Part shown: positions 1 through 5,142 of the stretch, one piece after another
Layout of the letters: each line of letters starts with the position of its first letter
How positions within the stretch are numbered: position 1 is the first letter of the stretch
Source: an uncultured Oxalobacteraceae bacterium
GTDB lineage: Bacteria > Pseudomonadota > Gammaproteobacteria > Burkholderiales > Burkholderiaceae
DNA length: 5,142 nt
Assembly (NCBI GenBank): GCA_946479705.1
Contig: CAMLHI010000194.1
Location: 1 to 5,142, forward strand
Reading direction: 5' to 3'
Translations under genes and position numbers: made by a program
The notes under the pieces: model-generated
The model's input: only the letters and a program-made list of their open reading frames with translations
The model's database searches: none
What the model was told of the DNA's origin: nothing

Positions 1-93
1 AGGTGGACAGGATACGATAAAAGCCCGCCAAACAGTAGGGGACCTCGAAAAACCTGCTGCGCGCCGCGATTCTCGAGATCCCCGGCCGTGCCA
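1..93. other. Non-coding stretch downstream of rarD
   Basis: This lies past the rarD stop codon, which reads on the minus strand at 96-94. Two plus-strand frames are open across it, but neither gives a recognisable protein and both merely continue into antisense frames over rarD. The one structure I can support is the inverted repeat at 38-83, described separately. No promoter or RNA gene is recognisable. Confidence 0.5.
38..83 (-). terminator. Inverted repeat after rarD, weak terminator candidate
   Basis: The arms are GGGGACCTCG (38-47) and CGAGATCCCC (74-83). They form a 10-bp stem in which the only imperfect pair is a G·U wobble in minus-strand RNA. The stem begins 10 nt after the rarD stop codon. 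The 26-nt loop is long and no T-run follows the distal arm on the minus strand, so this is not a canonical intrinsic terminator. Position favours a role in ending or protecting the rarD message, but that is inference. Confidence 0.3.
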
Positions 94-972
94 TCACGCC
101 GGCATAGCGCGGCGCGAACGCAGCATGCCCTCGCCGGCATACAGGGCCAGCGCGGTCCAGATCAGGGCGAAGCCGGCCAGACGCGCGGGGGTGAAGGCTT
201 CGTGGAACACGTACACGCCCAGCGCCAGCTGCAGGGTCGGGCCGATGTATTGCAGCAGTCCCAGCACCGACAGCGGAATGCGCCGCGCGCCGTGGGCGAA
301 CAGCAGCAGGGGAATGGCGGTGATGGGGCCGGCGGCCGCCAGCAGCCAGCGCGTGGACACCGGCGCGTGGGCGAAGCCGCTGCCGCCATGCAGGCTCAGC
401 CAGACGATATAGGCCAGCGCGAAGGGAAACAGCAGCATGGTCTCGAAGGACAGGCCTTCCAGCGCACCCAGCGCGGCGGTCTTGCGCAGCAGGCCGTAGC
501 CGCCGAAGCTGGCCGCCAGCAGCAGGGCGATCCAGGGCATGCGGCCGGCCTGCCAGGCCAGCCACAGCACGCCGGCGCCGGCCACGGCGATGGCGGCCCA
601 TTGCAGCGGGCGCAGGCGTTCCTTGAGCACCAGATAGCCCAGCATCACATTGAACAGGGGATTGATGAAGTAGCCCAGGCTGCCTTCGATCACGTGGCCG
701 CTGTTGACCGCCCAGATATACAGCAGCCAGTTGGCCGACAGCAGCACGGCGCTGGCGGCGAAGCTGGCGATGACGCGCGGCTGGCCGCGCAGCGCGCCCA
801 GCCAGCCCCACTGGCCGCGCACCGTGAGCACCACGGCCAGGAAGATGAGCGACCACAGTACCCGGTGCGCCAGGATTTCGCTCGGCGCGATGGCCGCCAG
901 GGCGTGGAAATACAGAGGGAACACGCCCCACAGGAAAAACGCCAGGGCGGCGGAGACGATGCCGGTACGCAT
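94..972 (-). CDS. rarD: RarD-type permease of the EamA/DMT transporter superfamily
   Basis: This is an inner-membrane protein of the drug/metabolite transporter superfamily, RarD branch. The physiological substrate is not firmly established; the family is often annotated as chloramphenicol-sensitivity permease. From the ATG at 972 it is 292 residues, against about 296 for E. coli RarD, and hydrophobic along its length, consistent with ten membrane helices in two EamA-like halves. Family hallmarks are visible: SEILAHRVLWS near residues 31-41, the NWLLYIWAVNSGH block followed by SLGYFINPL around residues 85-108, a KER motif after the fourth helix, and QYIGPTLQLALGVY in the C-terminal half. An in-frame TTG at 987 would add five residues and has an AAAGG Shine-Dalgarno 8 nt upstream. 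I prefer the ATG because many RarD proteins begin a few residues before the conserved G-I/V, and because a possible -10 box at 1002-1007 would leave that ribosome site untranscribed. It is transcribed divergently from kup. Family call firm, start uncertain. Confidence 0.93.
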   Translation of the reverse strand: MRTGIVSAALAFFLWGVFPLYFHALAAIAPSEILAHRVLWSLIFLAVVLTVRGQWGWLGALRGQPRVIASFAASAVLLSANWLLYIWAVNSGHVIEGSLGYFINPLFNVMLGYLVLKERLRPLQWAAIAVAGAGVLWLAWQAGRMPWIALLLAASFGGYGLLRKTAALGALEGLSFETMLLFPFALAYIVWLSLHGGSGFAHAPVSTRWLLAAAGPITAIPLLLFAHGARRIPLSVLGLLQYIGPTLQLALGVYVFHEAFTPARLAGFALIWTALALYAGEGMLRSRRAMPA

Positions 973-1160
973 GGGGACTCGCGACAAAACAATGGCCTTT
1001 CATTATGGCGGGTTTGGCCAGGCTGTGCTGGCGACCGTCCCGTGCGCCATAGCGGCGGGAAATTAGCCACCATGCATCGCCGGGTTGGACAAAATACGCT
1101 TGCAATTTCCGGAGGGGTATTTTATTGTGCATCGCACCAAAACAAGAATAAGGTGCCACC
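973..1160. promoter_or_regulatory. Divergent rarD-kup intergenic region with both promoters
   Basis: About 170-190 bp separate two divergent genes, so both promoters should lie here. For kup, the best pair I see is TTGCAA (1100-1105) and TATTGT (1123-1128) with a 17-bp spacer, each matching the sigma-70 consensus at four of six positions. For rarD, the minus strand carries CATAAT (1007-1002), five of six for a -10 box, but no good -35 at 16-18 bp. The octamer TGCATCGC occurs twice (1073-1080 and 1128-1135), and the second copy sits inside the short palindrome GTGC-ATC-GCAC (1127-1137) beside the putative kup -10. A 5-bp hairpin (1017-1021 with 1028-1032) is also present. All promoter calls are inference. 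Confidence 0.4.
1100..1128 (+). promoter_or_regulatory. Candidate sigma-70 promoter for kup
   Basis: The -35 candidate TTGCAA (1100-1105) and -10 candidate TATTGT (1123-1128) are 17 bp apart. Initiation would fall near 1135, giving a leader of about 25 nt that retains the kup ribosome-binding site. Each box has two mismatches to consensus, so this is a guess supported by spacing and position. If correct, the GGAGGGG at 1111-1117 is promoter spacer and not a ribosome site. Confidence 0.3.
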
Positions 1161-1163
1161 TTG
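1150..1163 (+). promoter_or_regulatory. Ribosome-binding site and TTG start codon of kup
   Basis: AAGGTG (1150-1155) stands 5 nt before a TTG codon at 1161. An in-frame TAA at 1149-1151 rules out any start further upstream. The residues after the TTG (TSEHKKSSLAALTLAAVG) align with the known N-terminus of Kup proteins, so the rare TTG start is well supported. Confidence 0.85.
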
Positions 1164-3038
1164 ACATCTGAACACAAGAAAAGCAGTCTGGCTGCGCTGA
1201 CTCTGGCCGCGGTCGGCATTGTCTACGGAGACATCGGCACCAGCCCGCTGTATACCTTGAAGACCGTGTTCGACCCTGAACACGGCCTGCTCCTGAATAC
1301 CCCCAACCTGCTCGGCGTCACTTCGCTGATCTTCTGGGCGCTGACGATGATCGTCGCGCTCAAGTACGTCAGCCTGGTGCTGCGCGCCAACAACAATGGC
1401 GAGGGCGGCATCATGGCCCTGATGGCGCTGGCCCTGGGCTCGGTCGGCAAGCTGTCCAAATTCCATTTCCCGCTGATGGTGCTGGGCGTGTTCGGCGCCA
1501 CCATGTTCTATGGCGACAGTGTGATCACCCCGGCCATTTCGGTGCTGGGCGCCATCGAAGGCCTGGAAGTGGCCGCGCCGGCGCTGGCGCGCTGGGTGGT
1601 GCCGCTGACCATCATCGTGCTGGTGGCCCTGTACGCGCTGCAGCGGCGCGGCACCGCCGGTATCGCCGTGCTGTTCGGCCCGGTGATGCTGGTCTGGTTC
1701 ATTGCGCTGGCGATCATGGGCGTCATCAACATCGCCGAAACCCCCGCCATCCTGGCTGCCCTGAATCCCTTCCAGGCGCTGCGTTTCATGCTGGCCAACC
1801 GCTTCATCGCCTTCGTGGCGCTGGGCGCGGTGGTGCTGGCCATCACCGGCGCCGAGGCGCTGTACGCCGACATGGGCCACTTCGGCAAGCGCCCGATCCG
1901 CCTGGCCTGGTTCATGATTACTTATCCTGCCCTGATCCTGAACTATTTCGGCCAGGGCGCGCTGCTGATCCGCCACCCCGATTTCGTCACCAACCCCTTC
2001 TTCAACCAGCTCGGCAGCTGGAGCGTGTATCCGCTGGTGGTGCTCTCGACCATGGCGGCGGTGATCGCTTCCCAGGCCACCATTTCCGGCACCTTTTCGA
2101 TGACCAAGCAAGCCATCGCGCTGGGCCTGCTGCCGCGCATGCGCGTGCTGCACACCTCGGCCAGCGAGATCGGCCAGATCTATATCCCGGCCGTCAACTG
2201 GCTGCAGCTGAGCGTCGTGCTGATCGCCGTGGTCGGCTTCGGTTCGTCCGACAACCTGGCCGGCGCCTACGGCATCGCCGTCACCGCCACCATGCTGTGC
2301 ACCACCATCCTGACTTTTTTCGTGACCCGCTACCGCTGGCACCTGCCGCTGGCGCTGTGCTTTGGCGCCACCGGCTTTTTCATCATCATGGACATCATGC
2401 TGTTCTCGTCGAGCACGCTCAAGCTGCTGCACGGCGGCTGGTTCCCGCTGCTGCTGGGCGCGATCCTGTTTACCGTGATGATGACCTGGAAGCGCGGGCG
2501 CGAGCTGGTGTTCGAGAACCTGCAAAAGCACGCCATTCCGCTTGACGACTTCCTGCAGTCGCTGTTCGTGGCGCCGCCGGCGCGCGTGTACGGTACCGCC
2601 ATCTTCCTGCGCGGCGAGAGCGATGGCGTGCCGCACGCCTTGCTGCACAATCTCTCGCACAACAAGGTGCTGCACGAACGCGTGGTGTTTCTCACCGTGC
2701 GCATCCTGGAAGAGCCGTACGTCGATCCGGCCGAGCAGGTCAAGGTGGTCGGCCTGGGCCACAACTGCTTCCAGCTCAATGTGAGCTACGGCTTCAAGGA
2801 CGAGCCCAACATCCCAGACATCCTCAAGCTGTGCCGCGAGCACGGCCTCGACTTCGAGATGATGGAAACCTCTTTCTTCATCGCGCGCCAGACCGTGATC
2901 TCGACCCCCGGCACCGGCATGGCGCCGTGGCGCGAGCATCTGTTCGTGGCCATGTCGCGCAATGCGCGCGGCGCCGCCGACTACTACCAGATCCCCACCA
3001 ACCGGGTGATCGAACTGGGAACCCAGGTCGAAATCTGA
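1161..3038 (+). CDS. kup: Kup low-affinity potassium/proton symporter
   Basis: Kup (TrkD, KUP/HAK/KT family) takes up K+ across the inner membrane by proton symport. The product is 625 residues, against 622 in E. coli. Residues 1 to about 443 are hydrophobic and fit twelve membrane helices; 444-625 form the soluble cytoplasmic domain. Signature blocks are intact: YGDIGTSPLYTL (22-33), GEGGIMALMALA from residue 80, FYGDSVITPAISVLGAIEGLE, ITGAEALYADMGHFGK (ending at 243) and GQGALL (264-269). Asp24, Tyr31 and Glu232 match polar helix positions that work on the family implicates in cation binding and coupling. The C-terminal domain retains LHERVVFLTVR, the MMETSFF block and the end motif NRVIELGTQVEI, identical to my recollection of E. 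coli Kup. Translation starts at TTG, fixed by an in-frame stop 12 nt upstream. It stands alone, divergent from rarD. No truncation or frameshift is seen. Confidence 0.98.
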   Translation: MTSEHKKSSLAALTLAAVGIVYGDIGTSPLYTLKTVFDPEHGLLLNTPNLLGVTSLIFWALTMIVALKYVSLVLRANNNGEGGIMALMALALGSVGKLSKFHFPLMVLGVFGATMFYGDSVITPAISVLGAIEGLEVAAPALARWVVPLTIIVLVALYALQRRGTAGIAVLFGPVMLVWFIALAIMGVINIAETPAILAALNPFQALRFMLANRFIAFVALGAVVLAITGAEALYADMGHFGKRPIRLAWFMITYPALILNYFGQGALLIRHPDFVTNPFFNQLGSWSVYPLVVLSTMAAVIASQATISGTFSMTKQAIALGLLPRMRVLHTSASEIGQIYIPAVNWLQLSVVLIAVVGFGSSDNLAGAYGIAVTATMLCTTILTFFVTRYRWHLPLALCFGATGFFIIMDIMLFSSSTLKLLHGGWFPLLLGAILFTVMMTWKRGRELVFENLQKHAIPLDDFLQSLFVAPPARVYGTAIFLRGESDGVPHALLHNLSHNKVLHERVVFLTVRILEEPYVDPAEQVKVVGLGHNCFQLNVSYGFKDEPNIPDILKLCREHGLDFEMMETSFFIARQTVISTPGTGMAPWREHLFVAMSRNARGAADYYQIPTNRVIELGTQVEI

Positions 3039-3054
3039 TACAAGCCGATACAAG
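3037..3054 (+). repeat. Short tandem repeat at the kup stop codon
   Basis: The octamer GATACAAG occurs at 3037-3044 and 3047-3054, a 10-bp period. The first copy overlaps the kup TGA stop (3036-3038). It could be a slippage duplication or a small binding site; no function can be assigned from sequence. Confidence 0.6.
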
Positions 3055-3067
3055 ATTCGGACAATTT

Positions 3068-3097
3068 CGGCGCCGCCGGGGCGATCTGGCGGCGCCG
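3068..3097 (+). terminator. GC-rich hairpin after kup, candidate terminator
   Basis: CGGCGCCGCC (3068-3077) pairs perfectly with GGCGGCGCCG (3088-3097) across a 10-nt loop, 29 nt past the kup stop. Its stability and position suit transcription termination or protection of the mRNA 3' end. It is not canonical: the first T-run (TTTTTT, 3121-3126) comes 23 nt after the stem, too far for standard intrinsic termination. The same sequence is also the start of the upstream region of the next gene. Confidence 0.45.
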
Positions 3098-3105
3098 TCT
3101 GCTGC

Positions 3106-3111
3106 TACACT
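3106..3111 (+). promoter_or_regulatory. Possible -10 box for the FKBP lipoprotein gene
   Basis: TACACT matches the sigma-70 -10 consensus at four of six positions and lies 42 nt before the ATG at 3154, a plausible leader length. No good -35 exists at the expected distance; that stretch is the arm of the GC hairpin. Low confidence. Confidence 0.25.
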
Positions 3112-3153
3112 GCGGGACAGTTTTTTATTTCAACTTGTCTAGCAAGGATGTCC

Positions 3154-3933
3154 ATGAATTTCAAGTTCCCCCTGATTGCCGCCTTTGCCGCATTGCTGGC
3201 GCTGAGCGCCTGCGGTGGCGGCGGTGGCGGTTCGTCCGCCCCGACCGTGTATGACGCGCCGCAACTACTGAAACCCGACACCGTGGTCGGCACCGGCGCC
3301 GAAGCGGCCGTGAACAGCGTCATCACTGTCAACTACACCCTTTGGCTGTACGACACCACCAAGGCCGGCAACAAGGGTACTCAGATCGACAGCGGCACCG
3401 GCGTTCAGACGGTGCTGTCAAGCGCCGGTCTGATCCAGGGCTGGGTCCAGGGCATTTCCGGCATGAAGGCGGGGGGCAAGCGTACCCTGACCGTGCCGGC
3501 CAGCCTGGCTTTTGGCAGCAGCGGTTCCGGCAAGATCCCCGCCAACTCCGGCCTGGTGTACGAGCTTGAACTGACCGCCGTTGGCCCCACCGTGTTTGAT
3601 GCCCCGGCACTGGTCAAGACCGACACCGTGGTCGGCACCGGCGCTGACGCGGCGCTCGGCAAGAACATCACCGTCAATTACACCGTGTGGCTGTACGACG
3701 CCACCAAGACTGCCAACAAGGGCACCCAGGTCGATAGCGGTGTCGGCTTCAAGACCGTGCTGCAGAGCGGCGGCCTGATCGAGGGCTGGGTGCAGGGCGT
3801 TCCCGGCATGAAGGTCGGCGGCAAGCGCACCCTGACCGTGCCCTCCAGCCTGGGCTACGGCCCTAACGGTGTCGCTAATATCCCCGGCAACTCCGGCCTG
3901 GTGTTCGACATCGAACTGACCGCAGTCAACTGA
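3154..3933 (+). CDS. Lipoprotein with two tandem FKBP-type peptidyl-prolyl isomerase domains
   Basis: This is a predicted envelope lipoprotein of 259 residues that should catalyse cis-trans isomerisation of proline peptide bonds in periplasmic proteins. Residues 1-19 form a lipoprotein signal ending in lipobox LSAC, with Cys20 as acylation site. Six glycines follow; Gly rather than Asp at +2 favours outer-membrane sorting. Two FKBP domains fill the rest (about 31-145 and 146-259). Each has the VNYT strand, a Gly-Trp-Val-Gln-Gly helix, GGKRTLTVP and an LV-aromatic-x-x-EL end strand. By FKBP12 numbering, Tyr26, Asp37 and Trp59 are kept in both (Tyr61/176, Asp79/194, Trp97/212). Tyr82 and Phe99 are kept only in domain 2 (Tyr235, Phe251); domain 1 has Phe120 and Tyr136. 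Phe36 is Ile or Val, and the usual Gly after YT is Leu or Val. I chose the ATG at 3154 because AAGGA (3144-3148) is 5 nt before it; the ATG at 3148 overlaps that site. It appears monocistronic. Confidence 0.92.
   Translation: MNFKFPLIAAFAALLALSACGGGGGGSSAPTVYDAPQLLKPDTVVGTGAEAAVNSVITVNYTLWLYDTTKAGNKGTQIDSGTGVQTVLSSAGLIQGWVQGISGMKAGGKRTLTVPASLAFGSSGSGKIPANSGLVYELELTAVGPTVFDAPALVKTDTVVGTGADAALGKNITVNYTVWLYDATKTANKGTQVDSGVGFKTVLQSGGLIEGWVQGVPGMKVGGKRTLTVPSSLGYGPNGVANIPGNSGLVFDIELTAVN
3244..3930 (+). repeat. Internal duplication of the FKBP domain
   Basis: Positions 3244-3588 and 3589-3930 encode two copies of about 114 residues. Pairing them by hand without gaps gives 78 identical positions of 114, about 68%. 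Both begin TV-aromatic-DAP and end LTAV, so the unit is one complete domain with no added linker. This indicates an in-gene tandem duplication followed by moderate divergence. Confidence 0.9.
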
Positions 3934-3946
3934 CCACGCACCAAAC

Positions 3947-3971
3947 GGCCCGCCGCGTCAAGCGGCAGGCC
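3947..3971 (+). terminator. Hairpin after the FKBP gene, candidate terminator
   Basis: GGCCCGCCGC (3947-3956) pairs with GCGGCAGGCC (3962-3971), a 10-bp stem with a single C-A mismatch and a 5-nt GTCAA loop, 13 nt past the stop codon. Position, short loop and GC content fit a terminator. No T-run follows, so termination would be weak, Rho-assisted, or the hairpin only stabilises the message. Confidence 0.5.
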
Positions 3972-4014
3972 CCCGCGCACGACTGATATGCATCATGGGT
4001 CAAACATGTGAGCG

Positions 4015-4046
4015 CGCGATGCTGTGCCATCCCAGCACACATCGCG
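4015..4046 (+). promoter_or_regulatory. Bulged 12-bp hairpin directly upstream of the PEP-CTERM gene
   Basis: CGCGATG (4015-4021) pairs with CATCGCG (4040-4046). After one unpaired C (4022), TGTGC (4023-4027) pairs with GCACA (4035-4039) around a 7-nt loop, CATCCCA. All twelve pairs are Watson-Crick. The stem ends 10 nt before the ATG at 4057, where it would border or hinder ribosome binding if transcribed. It could equally be a DNA operator, or chance in GC-rich sequence. Confidence 0.4.
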
Positions 4047-4056
4047 AACGCCCACC

Positions 4057-5142
4057 ATGTCCATCCGCCATCTCCTCGCAGTCCTGCTCGTCGTCACGAC
4101 GAGCGCGCTCGCCGCGGCCGCCCAGGCCGCGCCATCGCGCTACACCGTTACCGCACTGCCCACCGGCACCAATGCGCTCGGCATCAACAACGCCGGCACC
4201 GTCGTCGGCGACATCGCCACGCCCGACGGGCGGCGCGGCTTCATCTGGTCCGGCCAGGGCAGCGGCAGCTTCACGCTGCTGGACACCCTGGGCGGGACGG
4301 ACGGCACCGCCACCGCCATCAATGCGGCCGGCACGGTCACCGGCTACGCCGCCATCCCCAGCGGGGACGCCCACGCCTACCGCTACAGCCGGGGCAGCCT
4401 CGCCGACCTCGGCGTATTCGGCAACGCCAACAGCTTCGGCATTGCCATCAACAACCGCGGCCAGGTCGCCGGCCAGTACCTCGACCCGGCGTCGCAGTAC
4501 CGCGCCTTTCTGCACACGAACGATGCCAGCGTCGACCTCGGCACCCTGGGCGGCGGCTTCGCTTACGCCAGCGGCATCAACAACCAGGGCGAGGTGGTCG
4601 GGGTATCGGCGCTGGACGACGTCACGCCCTTCCTCGCCCACGCCTTCGTCTACCGCAAGGGCAGCATGAGCGACCTGGGCACCTTCGGCGGCAGCTACAG
4701 CAGCGCCGCGGACATCAACGATGCCGGCCAGATCGTCGGCCACGCCTGGGGCAATGGGGTCGAGCATGCCTTCCTGTACCAGAACGGCAGCATGGCCGAC
4801 ATCGGTTCCCTCGACGGCGGGCGCAGCTATGCCACGGCGATCAACGAAGCCGGCCTGGTGGTGGGCTATTCCGAACAGGCCAGCGCGGACAACGCGGCCT
4901 TCCTGTATGCCGATGGCGTCATGAGCAACCTGAACACGCTGATCGACCCGGCTTCGGGCTGGTATCTGTACGCCGCCACCGGCATCAACGACAGTGCCCA
5001 GATCATCGCCTACGGCTGCCGCGCCGACGATTGCGGCGCGGTCCTGCTCGACGTGGCCTCGACGGCGCCGGAACCGGAAAGCTGGGCCCTGATGCTGGGC
5101 GGCCTCGGGGTGGTCGGCTGGCTGGGCCGGCGCAAGCGGCGC
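4057..5142 (+). CDS. Secreted HAF-repeat protein with PEP-CTERM sorting signal (stop codon beyond window)
   Basis: The frame is open from the ATG at 4057 to the last base: 362 codons without a stop. Residues 1-24 are a Sec signal peptide (Arg4 and His5, hydrophobic core, likely cleavage after AQA). Residues 29 to about 333 comprise seven HAF-type repeats of 41-48 residues. Each has a DLGTLGG-like opening, an I-N-x-x-G-x-V-x-G core (Ile43, 88, 131, 174, 220, 262, 310) and usually an aromatic A-F-L-Y-like strand. Residues 338-362 form a PEP-CTERM signal: Pro-Glu-Pro (338-340), a hydrophobic span (WALMLGGLGVVGWLG) and a basic end (RRKRR). In this family a membrane exosortase, encoded elsewhere, cleaves and sorts the protein to the envelope or exopolysaccharide matrix. 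Since these signals end a few residues after the basic cluster, the protein is probably almost complete. Its only cysteines are Cys321 and Cys326. The molecular function of HAF proteins is unknown. Signal peptide position fixes the start; a GTG at 4024 is less likely. Confidence 0.9.
   Translation, partial: MSIRHLLAVLLVVTTSALAAAAQAAPSRYTVTALPTGTNALGINNAGTVVGDIATPDGRRGFIWSGQGSGSFTLLDTLGGTDGTATAINAAGTVTGYAAIPSGDAHAYRYSRGSLADLGVFGNANSFGIAINNRGQVAGQYLDPASQYRAFLHTNDASVDLGTLGGGFAYASGINNQGEVVGVSALDDVTPFLAHAFVYRKGSMSDLGTFGGSYSSAADINDAGQIVGHAWGNGVEHAFLYQNGSMADIGSLDGGRSYATAINEAGLVVGYSEQASADNAAFLYADGVMSNLNTLIDPASGWYLYAATGINDSAQIIAYGCRADDCGAVLLDVASTAPEPESWALMLGGLGVVGWLGRRKRR
4141..5055 (+). repeat. Seven tandem HAF-type repeats
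   Basis: Repeat openings fall at residues 29 (YTVTALP), 76 (DTLGG), 117 (DLGVFG), 160 (DLGTLGG), 206 (DLGTFGG), 248 (DIGSLDGG) and 291 (NLNTLID). The first and last are the most divergent; repeats 4 to 6 fit the family pattern best. Seven units of about 43 residues suggest, but do not prove, a seven-bladed propeller. Confidence 0.85.
5068..5142 (+). other. PEP-CTERM exosortase sorting signal
   Basis: This encodes the C-terminal tripartite signal of the HAF protein: Pro-Glu-Pro, a single hydrophobic span of about 15 residues and an Arg/Lys-rich tail. It predicts an exosortase (EpsH/XrtA type) elsewhere in the genome and an organism that makes exopolysaccharide. The window ends inside the basic tail. 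Confidence 0.9.

Larger units (their letters stand above)
3934..4056. other. Spacer between the FKBP and PEP-CTERM genes
   Basis: This 123-bp stretch holds two hairpins (3947-3971 and 4015-4046), listed separately. I see no convincing sigma-70 pair and no plus-strand sigma-54 motif. No strong Shine-Dalgarno precedes the ATG at 4057; the bases immediately before it (4047-4056) are AACGCCCACC. Confidence 0.5.

Noticed and set aside
1..124. Open plus-strand frames at the left edge, possibly the end of another gene
   Set aside because: The translations match nothing I recognise and run on into antisense rarD, so a partial gene is not supported.
88..1164. A 358-codon plus-strand frame across rarD and the intergenic region
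   Set aside because: It is antisense to rarD, extremely rich in Gln, Gly, Ala and Arg, and has no recognisable domain; it is a codon-bias shadow.
1122..3053. A 643-codon open frame on the minus strand covering all of kup
   Set aside because: It is antisense to an unmistakable Kup gene, and its product is a low-complexity His/Gln/Asp/Arg/Ala-rich string with no domain, typical of the complement of GC-rich coding sequence.
4024..4029. TGGCAC on the minus strand, resembling a sigma-54 -24 element
   Set aside because: Sigma-54 control of PEP-CTERM genes is known, so I looked for it. This hexamer faces away from the gene, forms part of the hairpin arm and lacks a proper -12 element.
3995..4669. 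A 224-codon plus-strand frame starting before the PEP-CTERM gene
   Set aside because: It is shifted against the real frame from 4057 and gives a Ser/Pro/Ala/Thr-rich product with no domain.
4000..4767. A 255-codon minus-strand frame with a repetitive Ala/Val/Gly/Asp-rich product
   Set aside because: It mirrors the HAF repeats on the other strand. The plus-strand frame has a signal peptide, conserved repeats and a PEP-CTERM signal, so it is the real gene.
1..5142. The four genes as one novel functional system or island
   Set aside because: RarD, Kup, an FKBP lipoprotein and a PEP-CTERM protein are common chromosomal genes. Orientation, spacers and candidate terminators indicate separate units, and no mobility or defence signature is present.

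Overview
The window reads as ordinary chromosomal DNA from a GC-rich betaproteobacterium, most likely Oxalobacteraceae (Massilia, Duganella or Janthinobacterium type). That placement is inferred from the combination of a Kup protein very close to the proteobacterial family, a lipoprotein with a poly-glycine tail after its lipobox, and a PEP-CTERM protein. No marker gene confirms the genus. I found no RNA gene, insertion sequence, CRISPR array or phage gene.

Layout: (1) positions 1-93 are non-coding and hold a 10-bp inverted repeat just past the 3' end of rarD. (2) rarD, a ten-helix EamA/DMT-type permease, lies on the minus strand (94-972, or to 987 from an alternative TTG start). (3) A divergent intergenic region (about 973-1160) separates rarD from kup and must hold both promoters. 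(4) kup (1161-3038, plus strand) starts with TTG and encodes a K+/H+ symporter. (5) A short spacer (3039-3153) holds a perfect 10-bp GC hairpin, a possible -10 box and a T-run. (6) A lipoprotein with two tandem FKBP-type peptidyl-prolyl isomerase domains follows (3154-3933). (7) A 123-bp spacer (3934-4056) holds two hairpins. The second, a 12-bp stem with one bulge, ends 10 nt before the next start codon. (8) The last gene (4057 to the window edge) is a secreted protein with seven HAF-type repeats and a complete-looking PEP-CTERM tail. It is open to the final base, so its stop lies just outside.

The four genes look like independent transcription units. Two are cytoplasmic-membrane transporters (RarD, Kup). 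One is a probable outer-membrane-anchored periplasmic foldase. One is an envelope or surface protein sorted by an exosortase encoded elsewhere. Nothing in the sequence ties them into one pathway, and I do not see an undescribed multi-gene system. The points most worth a second look are the seven-repeat PEP-CTERM protein with the hairpin in front of its start codon, and the asymmetric active sites of the duplicated FKBP protein.
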